This document shows positions 34,401 to 44,268 of a DNA stretch of 64,000 nt, piece by piece. The notes under the pieces are model-generated. The model ran no database searches. It was not told where the DNA came from and saw only the letters and a list, made by a program, of their open reading frames with translations. Made by a program: the position numbers and the translations under genes. The stretch lies in the NCBI GenBank assembly GCA_034509735.1, contig JACGWO010000001.1:33297966-33361965 (forward strand), in the 5' to 3' direction. The stretch is from Sesamum alatum. Lineage: Eukaryota > Streptophyta > Magnoliopsida > Lamiales > Pedaliaceae. Within the stretch, counting starts at the first letter, position 1, and every line of letters begins with the position of its first letter.

Positions 34401-36362
34401 GAACTCCATCAACATAGCTCGCTCATTTTTGTGTTACTTGACAGTGAGACAGCAAGAGTTCCAGAATACATAATTAAAGAGATGCAAACATGCTCTCCAT
34501 AGGCTATATATTTTATATTGATGTAAATTTTACATTGGTGCAAGTATATTACTAGCTATATAAACTAAATTTGTTGCATGCAAATATTCAGAGGTCAATA
34601 AACTAAAATTATGAACATAGAATATTCGTTCTATGACAATTCTTTCTTTTGGATGGCAAGAGGCCAAAATTCATCAGTTTGTTTGTTTTTAATCTTCTGT
34701 TGTTTTTTAAATTTTTATTTATGTTTGTTATGCTTTTCACTTTTAAATGTTCAGAACAATTTCAAGGTGAGCGATTGCCTAGTTTAGCTCATCAATTATT
34801 TCAATATTTTTCCCTCTTAGAGGAAAGTGAAAGAAACTGGATTGATAAGTCTCAGCTGATGTAAATTAGTAGCAAAGATACAAAGGGGAGGAAATGTAGG
34901 CAAAGAATCTCTTCCTAAATATGGCTGGAAAAATTCAACTTACTTTATCTCAGAAGGAAAAGTAAATTTACACTGAGGTGTAGAAACAAAATAGTGAGAC
35001 CAAATCTGCATCCTTTCCTACAACACAAGTATACTGGTGAATCTATGTGCTAGCCCCAGAATTGAATTCACCTGTTTGCGGCACGTTTACCAACCCCCAT
35101 ACATTGTCAAACTCTTAAATTTTGCTAGTTTCTTTTGATACCTTCTAATATAGGACAGAGCATCCCAAATAGCATGCCACTCAATATCTGGATAACTGTT
35201 CAAATTCTCTATTCATGCCGCCATTGCACTTTTTCTCCCCACCAATCCATGATAAGCTATAGCTATAAAAGCGATTTTTACCAAGACAAATCCACAAAAC
35301 TACATCACAGGAAGTCAGTGACATCAGTCCAATTCTTCATTCCAATTCATGTATAGCTGCTTCCATTAAATAAAATACTCTGTTACATTGTAAGTAAAAA
35401 CGGTATAGCATATACGAAGTTTATGCCAAAGTAAGGAATAGGTAAAAAGAATCTCATTCCATGATCAAACAACAAACACAGATTGCTCGTTTATTGTATC
35501 ATCATAGCAGCCTTGTTTGGATCCAAAACTAAATGAGGTGAATAAAATGAAACAAGAAACAAAAACATTTGAAATTTTCTGTAAACAGAAGTACGTCCAA
35601 TTTCAAGAGCATATTACGCCTCATATCGACCAAAAACCAGCATTCCACCCTGTAAACAAATTAAATTACAATTTCCCCGTACAAGTTAATACAAGAATAT
35701 ATAGTTGTGCGTCAATGATTAAACCCCACAGCTAAAGCAAAAGGAGGCACCTTTACTTCCAAGTAAAATTAAAATAATCATCTGTCAACTTGGCAAACAG
35801 CATAAAATCAAGAAACTACACACCTCATGCTCTCTAGCGCAGCTTTTTCTAAGCCAATATCATAGTCTGTTGCGTGCACGTCGTACAACTTCAAAGATCA
35901 AATGCAGCTTCAGCACCAAGTCCTCCTCCAACTTTATGAAAAAAACGGAAGAAAAATTGGAAGAAAAAAAAAAAAAAGCAGACACACACAATAGGTAAAA
36001 AGAAAAACTACCAACAGTTAAAAATGCATCATATCCATAACTCTGTCGGAATTACCAACAGGAAACATCCAAGCTTCATTCTCAAGATAATCAACGAATA
36101 ATGTAAGATCATCTGAATTGGAACTCACACCTCAACCTCTCTTCCTTCCCCGGCGGCGCCGGTGGCATGCGCAACAGTAACGCTGAACAGAGTTTTCACG
36201 AATCGTAGCGGAAAACAGACTCCAAAAACTGGAGATGAAGGGATCGATCGAACAAACCCTAGGTTCAGCGGTGTGTACGAGCTTCCCCACCACTTTTTCT
36301 CAGAGCTACCAGTGAATTATGAGAGTGAGAGTGACCGACTGAGTGCCTTCAAAAGCTTGTGA
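34401..36362 (-). promoter_or_regulatory. Region upstream of GLK; probable promoter or 5' untranslated exon
   Basis: No protein similarity is recognised. At 36,060-36,362 the minus strand looks like a plant transcript start region: a CCTAGGGTTT (telo-box-like) motif near 36,260, CT-rich segments and a GC-rich patch with ATGCCACCGGCGCC (about 36,166). A short reading there, DDLTLFVDYLENEAWMFPVG, lacks a start codon. It could be a first exon or 5' UTR of GLK with a long intron, or a separate unit. Confidence 0.35.
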
Positions 36363-37547
36363 TCATAATAACGTTATTCGTTGGTGTCTTTATTGCCTCA
36401 TTATTAACAAAGGATAATAAATCCAATTTTCATTTCTCTTTACAAGAAATTTTAGTTTGAATTAAGTTTAGTTAAAATTAAAGTTAGAAAATATTTGGTT
36501 AAGTTCATAGTATTTTTAAAATTATTCTCGAAGCTATGTTTTAAAGCTTATTAGATGTTGAAAAATATTTCGTACTATAAAATCCGAAAATAAGATGTTG
36601 AAATTGTGCTTTCTCATGAGAAAAACTTTTTTTCACCCAAATATGTATTTGTTTGTGAATCTTTTTTCAAAATATATTTCAATTATATTTCACTATTCTC
36701 AATAAAAGTATATCTATTCAAATATGATAATTTCTTTTCTTTTTTGACCTACCACCTTTTACGCGTCATGGTGACTATTATCATTATATTTTTATCTCAT
36801 GTTCAAACAAATATTCAAAAATTATTTCTTCTCACCTGAACCTACATCTCATTTTTTGTCAGTGAGATGAATCACAACGAATCACAATCAAAGTGTTTAT
36901 AGCTCAATCAGAAAAAATAGAAAATTCTAAACTTATTTTTAAAATTTTAACTAATTTAAACAAATTTTGGATCATATTAATATAGGACTATCATTATTAA
37001 TATTTTATAGGCTTCATAATTTTGTTTTATCTAAACACTTCAAGAGCTTATTTTTAAAATAAAATTAATATTTTATAAGTCCTAAATTTTTTTTATAAGA
37101 TATATGAGCTCATATAATATTTCAAAGAAACCAATGAGGTCCAACTTAATCAATGAAGTGGGGCCCCTCATGACAGAAAGTTCGAATTCTGCCAACGTGT
37201 AGGTTGTTATATTACTTTAATAGTAATTATCTTTCTATTTTAATAGTAGTATTGATTAGTTTACATATCTGATATTGATAATTAGATTGAGATAATAATG
37301 TGAGTGCAATCGATTTACTCAAAATATATATATATAATATATTTTAAATAAACTTAGCAAAATACCCTTTTAATCAACTATATTTATCATGTGAATTCAC
37401 ATATTGAATTTTCTATTACAAATGTTACTGTACCTTATATTGTATTTAATAAATACATGCCATGTATACAAAAATGATATCATCTATTTATTAAAATAAA
37501 ATTTTATACACAAATATATTAAATATAATATGGATTTATAATATAAA
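36363..37547. other. AT-rich intergenic DNA
   Basis: No gene, RNA gene or transposon end is recognised. Short ORFs are composition-driven. It ends in the 9-bp duplication flanking the MITE at 37,548. Confidence 0.4.
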
Positions 37548-38351
37548 GGTTACATACAGTTATCACCTCTGAAATATCCACCCTACATCAATTATCTCTC
37601 TAAAGTATTAAAACCTTCAAAAACCTCCCTAACCTTCTAACACCTTTAATTTTGAAGTTCAAAAATTCCATTTTACCCTTACTAAAAATTGATTTATGAA
37701 AAAAAAAAATGAAGGGATTTTAAAATGCCAAAACCACTCTTTTTTTAAGTTTTATCTAATTCTATTTTTACTTGTTCATCGAGCTATTTTTATTTTTATA
37801 ATTCTAAAGTATCTGAAACTCATTTATTTTAGTTTCACTTATTTGTCAAACCAAGTTAAAAATAAATTTATACATTCATATAATTACCACATTTATATAA
37901 TTACCATATATATATAAATATATATTATTGTATATTTTCTTATTAGCTCATGATCAACTATTTCGATTTTATTAATTGTATATTTTTTTAAGTAAATGTA
38001 TATAAATATATATATATATATGCATGTATAAATTTATTTTTAATTTGGTTTGACAAACAAGGAAAACTAAAATAAAATGAGCTCCAAGTACTTTAAGATT
38101 ACGAAAATAAAAAGAGCTCGATGAACAAGTGAAACTAGAATTAGACAAAGTTTCCAAAAAGAGTGATTTTGGTATTTTAAAATTTCCTTTAATTTTTTTT
38201 CAAAGAGAAATTTTTAGTAAGGGTAAAATGGTCTTTTTGAACTTAAAAATGAAAGGAGTTAGAAGGTCAGGGAATGTTTTGAAGGTTTAAATACTTTAGG
38301 GGGTAATTGATGTGGGTTGAATACTTTAGGGGTGGTAATTATATTTAACCC
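37548..38351. mobile_element. Long inverted-repeat MITE, Mutator-type (804 bp)
   Basis: Two arms of about 340-380 bp form one large imperfect palindrome. Left-arm words (ATCAATTATC, CATTTTACCCTTACTAAAAA, CTTGTTCATCGAGCT, TTTGTCAAACCAA) recur inverted in the right arm. The ends are GGTTACATACAGTTATCACC on the left and its diverged complement on the right. A perfect 9-bp duplication, TAATATAAA, flanks it at 37,539-37,547 and 38,352-38,360. Nine-base duplications are the hallmark of Mutator-like transposition. It encodes no transposase. Confidence 0.88.
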
Positions 38352-38360
38352 TAATATAAA

Positions 38361-39154
38361 TCATACCCAAATTGGATCTTTTTATTCTAAATTCTATTGT
38401 ATTTTCTAATTTTAATAAAATAAATTATGTAATTTTTGTAAAAGTATTTTTAAATAAAATAAATTGTATAATTTGGTGTACATATTGCACATATATTAAA
38501 TAATATAAAAAGTACAATAAAAATTAAAATAAAAAATTCACCCCATATTTACCATGATGATTCAATTATGTATTGAGGACAAAAGTTGGGTGGTATTAAT
38601 AAGTGTATTAGGAAATAAATGAATGGCAAGGAACCTATGTTTGTATGAGTGTAATATAGATCAATGATTAATACAGTACGAACATGACTTTTTTAGTGCT
38701 CTCATTTTCCGTAAAAAGGATGGTCTTCTTTTCTTTCTTTTATTGGCATTCAACATAAAATGTCTCATTTTCTAATACAACGGCGTATTTCAAATATTAC
38801 CATTCGTTGAAATAAAGGATAAATTACATTGATGTGTTCTAAAACTAATTAGATTTAATTACATAAATACTATATGCCATTTGTAAAATTAAAAATAGAG
38901 TTCTTGAGGTTGTAGTTGTAATTACAAGTACACCCCCTATATAATGGCAAAATTTGACACAACCACCCCATGAAATATATCACACTAACAATCGCTCAGA
39001 GGTGTATTCATAATTTTACAAAAGTGAATGAATACTTGTACAGTTGGGCCTAACCTCAAGAGTGGGAAACATGTAATTTTAGGGTAAAATTATTTAAATA
39101 TATATATATATATATAATTCAAAAATGAGGTGGTTTCTGAAAGGTTTGTGAAAT
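38361..39154. other. AT-rich DNA with a possible degraded foldback element
   Basis: At about 38,818-39,080 the left part (GGATAAATTACAT, CTTGAGGTTGTAG) has partial inverted counterparts on the right (CTAACCTCAAG, ATGTAATTTTAGG), suggesting an old MITE. Its duplications are not convincing. The rest of the stretch shows nothing recognisable. Confidence 0.35.
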
Positions 39155-39305
39155 TGGGCAAAGACGGGACTTGAAGTCCTATCTTAGTGTAAAAATTTAT
39201 ATATATATATATATATATATATTGAAAACGGGATGCGAAATCCCATCTTCTATTAGAATTTAAAATAAATTAGAGAAGACGGGATTTCGCATCCCAGTCT
39301 TCAGT
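39155..39305. repeat. Cluster of three related hairpin motifs
   Basis: Three imperfect palindromes built on GAAGACGGGAT..ATCCC(G)TCTTC: AAGACGGGACTTGAAGTCC.. (about 39,159), GAAAACGGGATGCGAAATCCC (about 39,223) and GAAGACGGGATTTCGCATCC (about 39,273). A (TA)n run separates the first from the second. They lie about 300 bp upstream of the PMD pseudogene. Confidence 0.65.
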
Positions 39306-39364
39306 ATATGTTAAAACAAGGATGTGATGAATGCATGCATTGTTGCATGCATGCGTCTCCTACC

Positions 39365-39398
39365 AAAGTTCACAGGGTCCGAGGACCCTGTGAACTTT
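39365..39398. repeat. Perfect 34-bp palindrome with 2-nt spacer
   Basis: AAAGTTCACAGGGTCC, then GA, then GGACCCTGTGAACTTT: 16-bp arms pairing perfectly. A further CAAAGTTCA copy follows near 39,405. It lies between the hairpin cluster and the PMD pseudogene, and could be cruciform-forming or a transposon terminus. Confidence 0.8.
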
Positions 39399-39574
39399 GT
39401 CCTCAGCAAAGTTCATTGAGCTCAACCAAGTTCTATAAAATGAGCTACATAAAAGCTTAACAAATGTAACATTCCATTCAATCAAAAAATTTTGGTTCAA
39501 TAGGCAGTTTTTATAAAAATTCACATATTGTTGAATTTTTCAGTGTTGTATTTTACATTTATATTACGGCAAGT

Positions 39575-41765
39575 TTTGGTCCTCGTGATGGAAGTGTGTT
39601 GTACGATTAGAGAAATTATCGTTCTGAAGATATGTCTGAAAATGAGGACACAATTTTAATTGTACGGCGTGGCGATATTATTTTTTTTCAAAATTTTCAA
39701 AATTTTCAACTGGTCCCACGTCATGTCCGAGTTTTACAAGTGTTGCATAACATGGGATTTCTAGGAGTTTTCCAGTGTGGCCATATTGAGATGGACCAAC
39801 ACCTCATTACCGCGTTAGTGGAGAGATGGCGCCCCAAAACTCATACTTTCCACTTTCTGGTAGGAGAGCCGATTATTATACTCCAGGACATCGCCATTAT
39901 TTGAAACCTTCCGGTGGAGGGTAATCTTATAACTGGAGTAGATATGCGGCGTACAATTCAACAATGCTAACAATATTTCTTTGAGTTGTTGGGATTTTTT
40001 CCCGATGAGGATGCATTTAAGGGCTCCCGGATAAAACTACCTGTCTTTCACGACAAGTTGTTGGTCAACACTTGTGACGATGATAGCCCTTTGGAGGAAG
40101 TATTGCAAGAGACACGTGTATGTGCTTTGTGCATTCTTGGTGGGGTGTTGTGTCCTGATGCCACGGGTAACTGTGTGTCATTGCTGTATTACAACACATG
40201 GAGGACATACAAGAAGGTATTACCTCAAACTGGGGTGCAGCGATGTTGGGTTATATGTACACGGAGTTGTGTGATGCATCGCAGCGAGGCAAAATAAATA
40301 TAGGTGCGGCTATGCAGTTGTTATAAATATAGGCATGGTCTCGTATTACAACTATAGTCCCGACTCGGTCCAACGATGTGTCAGAGATATGCCCAACAAT
40401 AATTGATGACAAAAATATTCCACATCTCACTCCATATGCCACACGGTATGCATAATTCTTTTATACATATCATAGTAAAATAAAACCCATTTTTTTATTT
40501 TGAATTTTTATGTGGTATTTGTGATTTTTTAGGTGGGCTCTTCATATATCCCGGACGCCTACGGGACATAATGCTCTGCGTATTATCAGAGCTACATTTG
40601 ACAGGATGAGAGAAAATTAAGTATGTAGGTTTTGGAGTCATTACATATAATTAGTTAGTTTCTTTAAGGGATAAATGCAATTTACCCCCCTGTGATCTAA
40701 GAAATGAGCAAAAAAACCCCTGTGAAAAAATAATTGACAAATTACCTCCCTGTGTTTTGAGAAATGAAGCAAATTACCCCCCTATCAAGGGAAAACACAG
40801 GGGGTTAATTTGCTTCATTTTAAGAACACGGGGGGTAATTTGCTAATTATTTTTTCACATGGGGATTTTTGCTCATTTCTTATATCACAGGAGCGTAAAT
40901 TGCATTTATCCCGTTTCTTTAATATGGATTCACATACATAATCAAGTGGTCTAACGATGCAATTTGTTTGGTCACCATATAATTGGAATGCGCCGGATGT
41001 CAGTTCATTACCCCTATATAGTTATCGACTGCCTTGGAATATAAGATGCCCGTTGATTCATTATGCAATTGCTGAGGTGCATCAGCCAGAACGGGTTCTC
41101 CGGCAGTTTGATATGGTTCAAGATGTTCCCACGAATCCATTACAAAGCGAAAGACGCTTACATACAATCAATAGATGCGGTTGTCAAGATGTAGATTGGG
41201 CCTCGTTCTACTGAAACTATATTGCACAATGAACGACCTACAATCAATGCTAGTTGAGAGACCCCAGATCGCAAATGGACGTGGGACAGTGCCGCATTAT
41301 ATGAACTGGTATCACCAAATAACCCGAGTCCAAATATCTCCTGAGTCCAGGAGCCAGACACACATGGATATCATATAGCGAACCCGGGACTGGGAATATG
41401 TGGTAAAAGGTGTATTTTGTCTAATTTTTTGTTGTTTAACCATACCCCGATATGTCTAATTTTTTTATGTACGTTGCAGGCTGACAGATTAGAGCAACTG
41501 GTGATAGACTATGATAATGTCGGGATTGATTATCAGTCGTTGTTGCAAATGAGGAGTAGACATCGTGAAGGTCTACGTGAAATGTTAAATTATACACGTT
41601 CACAGTACCCTGCTGTCCGAGGAGGACCAACCAGCAATTATGTTTCAACCAATGATGCAGGTCCATCCACCTCATATCATCATGCAGGGCCATCTACCTC
41701 ATATCATTAGCTAGGTTCATCTACGATGCACATGCCCCCAAATATACCTGTTCTGAGCTTTCCCA
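39575..41765 (+). pseudogene. Plant mobile domain (PMD/MAIN-like) pseudogene
   Basis: Successive fragments match the PMD fold: GPRDGSVLYD, then FQCGHIEMDQHLITALVERW, RPKTHTFHFLVGEPIIILQD, NLPVEGNLITGVDM, FKGSRIKLPVFHDKLLVN, a second exon-like piece WALHISRTP, then FVWSPYNWNAPDV..LPLYSY, HQPERVLRQFDMVQDVP and a Ser/Thr/Tyr-His tail (AGPSTSYH, twice). MAIN/MAIL proteins are nuclear and act in meristem maintenance and transposon silencing; many PMD copies travel within transposons. Here TAG at 39,608, TGA at 39,902 (replacing Trp), TAA at 39,968, a frameshift near 40,230, and a MITE at 40,668 break it. A GT..AG-like intron may lie at about 40,446-40,532. Clearly non-coding as it stands. Confidence 0.85.
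40668..40912. mobile_element. Hairpin MITE, Mutator-type (245 bp), inside PMD pseudogene
   Basis: GGGATAAATGCAATTTACCC on the left mirrors GTAAATTGCATTTATCCC on the right. The arms (..AGAAATGAGCAAAAA.., ..AATGAAGCAAATTA..) pair over nearly the whole length, leaving almost no loop. A perfect 10-bp duplication, GTTTCTTTAA, flanks it at 40,658-40,667 and 40,913-40,922. It carries no coding capacity. It sits in an intron or break of the PMD pseudogene. Confidence 0.9.
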
Positions 41766-42020
41766 GCGCGTCGGGCGACGGGGAAGGGGGGAAGAGGGGG
41801 CAACGGGCAACAGGGAAAGAGGGGGGGACGGGGGGCGATGGCGGCGGGGAAGGGCATGGGGGAAGGTGGAGGTGGGGGGTTAGGTGGTGACGGCGAGGGT
41901 GCCGAGGAAGGTGGATATGGGGGGTTAGGTGGTGGCGGTGGCGGCGGGGGGCGACGGGGGGAAGGTGACAGCAGCGTGGGGGTTGGGGTTGGGGGGGGGG
42001 GTTGGGGTTGGGGTTTTTTT
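41766..42020. repeat. G-rich low-complexity block with GGGGTT repeats
   Basis: About 250 bp of G runs (GGGGAAGGGGGGAAGAGGGGG, GGTGGCGGTGGCGGCGGGGG), ending in GGGGTTGGGGTTGGGG-type repeats at 41,978-42,016 and then T-rich AT DNA. Several runs of four or more G could fold as G-quadruplexes. The Gly-rich ORF across it is a composition effect. Confidence 0.75.
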
Positions 42021-43367
42021 AATAAAAATATATAATATATATTACATATTTTAATATATAATATTATAATATATTTAAATATAAAATAATATTTTATTTT
42101 AAAAAATCAGTTAAAATCGCACCTAAGGCGCGTGTAATACACTACTAGAGTTAAGGGGGTAATTTGCTATATTTATAATAACACAGGAAGGTAATTTGTT
42201 CTTTCTTTTTTTTTTTTTAATCACATGAAAGTATTTTGCACATTTCCTATATTAGAGGGGGTAGGATGCATTTTTTCCATCCAAATATTATCGAATAAAG
42301 TTAAATTTGCTAGATATTATCATATGTCTTGTACGTCACTTAGTTCTAGAACTTCTAATTTTTCTGCCCACTCTTGCCGAAGTGGCATGAGGAACGTAAA
42401 GAGAAAAAAAAAATGCAACTTTGGTCCTGTAACAATAGGGAGGGCCAATTTAGCCCAAATGTCACTAGAGCAAAATATACATCAACAAAACTAACCAAAT
42501 AATTAAAAATCCTCAAATTAAGGGGTCACGTGCTAAATATGTGTTAATTTATGATGAATATAGCATTTTCTACAACATCTGAACTAAATGTGTTTGTCTT
42601 TTTATTTTTTATTGTTTAAATTATAGTTCTCAATTACAAATTCGACGTAAAAAAGATCAGAAGTTCCATCCTTATAATTATACTATCAAAATTACATTTT
42701 CTTCCACACGAATTCTCGACGCAATTTATGTTAATTGTTGATAACTATTTTAAATTTTCAGCAATCATTTCAAACTTTATACGAGTCCATAGTGAACAGT
42801 TTGTTATTAGACCCAACAGTGTTATGTGGGGGATTGAAAGTAATGTGGAGTTGCGTGTACACTGACAAGCTTGGACTAATACAGTAGAAAAATGCTATAT
42901 ACTACCAATACACATTTTGTTATTTCGAAAAAATACTCTTCTAATTTGGAAATCAGTAACTTATTTTATTGTGTAATGAAATTCTTTTTATTTTTTTATT
43001 TTTTAAAAGAAGATGTACCTTATTCATGGATTAGAATCACTTAGGTCAGCTAGAATAGCTGCCTGTAGGTGAGCTACACAATTGGCTTTCCCTATTAAAC
43101 GTTCGATAAATATTAACATTTTATTTGAATTAATGAATTCGACTATACGAATTGCAAATCTCTAATTTTTTTTTTTGATATGGAGCCTTTTGAATTTTTC
43201 TTTCATGAATTATTCATTTAAATTCAAATTATTCCATCCAAATGTAATTTTAAAAAAAATTAAGTGACTCGAGCTTTGACATTGTGAAGTAAACCACGGA
43301 TATTAGTGGATTGGCCTGGGCCCTGGATATCAAGGTCAATCCACCAATGTAAATATGGTTGTAAATG
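42021..43367. other. AT-rich DNA with the right end of a MITE
   Basis: At 42,150-42,285 the sequence resembles the right arm of the 40,668 MITE (GGGGTAATTTGCTATATTTATA, AACACAGGAAGGTAATTTGT, GGGTAGGATGCATTTTTTCC), but no matching left arm was found. It is probably a truncated copy. Nothing else is recognised up to the hAT-type MITE. Confidence 0.45.
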
Positions 43368-43375
43368 ATTTTGAG

Positions 43376-43684
43376 TAGAGCTGAAAATATCATCATTCAA
43401 ACTCGTTTGAATTGAAATCAAATTTGAAAATTTGTGTTTGAATTTAATTTAATTATTAATTTAATAGAGTTCAAACGAATTTTAATAGGATAAAACATGA
43501 GTTGAGCTCGAATAATTTGATATTTTCAAGTATCTTTATTCTTTTTGCTTTAATTGAATCGAGCTCGAGTCGCTCTTGAACACTTATCGAACAAAAATTT
43601 ATTCATATTTGGTTTAATCGAACTCAAATGAATTTTATCAATCGATTTCAACTACTGAGTAGTTTAATTTATTTTTCAACTCTA
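43376..43684. mobile_element. hAT-type MITE (309 bp)
   Basis: Terminal inverted repeats TAGAGCTGAAAA (left) and TTTTCAACTCTA (right) differ at one position. Flanks ATTTTGAG (43,368-43,375) and ATTTTGAA (43,685-43,692) form an 8-bp duplication with one mismatch, as hAT transposases make. The interior has GAGTTGAGCTCGAA and GAGCTCGAGTCG motifs common in plant hAT MITEs. There is no coding capacity. Confidence 0.75.
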
Positions 43685-43841
43685 ATTTTGAACATGCCTT
43701 ATAGTAAATGGGACTAGCTTGGCATTTCAAAAAATTACTAGATCTCGATTTAGATGAAATAAAAAAAAAATGATACACAAGCATTCACATTTTTGTACAC
43801 ATGGCTTCATCAAAATATGCATATGATCAAATTTAAATAAT

Positions 43842-44259
43842 GGGTGAATTACAATGACTTTTCTTAAGATTTAATAAATTATGGATATTCTTCGTTGTTT
43901 TAAAAATTACAAATATTCTCCCTAAAATTTATAATCGTCTAACAAATAACCTATTTTCATCCATTTTTATGGATGAACTGACCAAAATGTCCCTATGCAA
44001 ATTGAATTATTTTTTAAAATTTTTTTAGGCAAAATTGTGCAGGAAGAGGTTTTTTACATTTTTTATACAGTGGGCTAATAACATAATTTGCCTCGACTGA
44101 TTTTTCTACAATTTAAAAAAAACAATCAAAGACAAAATGAACGATTTCAGGCCCTGAGTTAAAAATTACAAACCTAAGAGAATTATTTATAATTTTTAAA
44201 ACAACAAAAAAGTATCCACAATTATGCAAAATTTCAAAAAAGGTCGTTGTAATTCACCC
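43842..44259. mobile_element. Foldback MITE, Mutator-type (418 bp)
   Basis: GGGTGAATTACAATGAC at the left end is mirrored by GTTGTAATTCACCC at the right. The subterminal words TTGTTTTAAAAATTA and TAATTTTTAAAACAA also pair. A perfect 9-bp duplication, TTAAATAAT, lies at 43,833-43,841 and 44,260-44,268. It is the same end type and duplication length as the MITEs at 37,548, 40,668 and 47,580. Confidence 0.88.
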
Positions 44260-44268
44260 TTAAATAAT

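Noticed and set aside
36162..36362. 66-codon plus-strand ORF upstream of GLK
   Set aside because: Opposite strand of a likely 5' UTR region; no recognisable domain or supporting splice context.
41838..42035. Gly-rich 65-codon ORF
   Set aside because: Direct translation of G runs; no conserved features.
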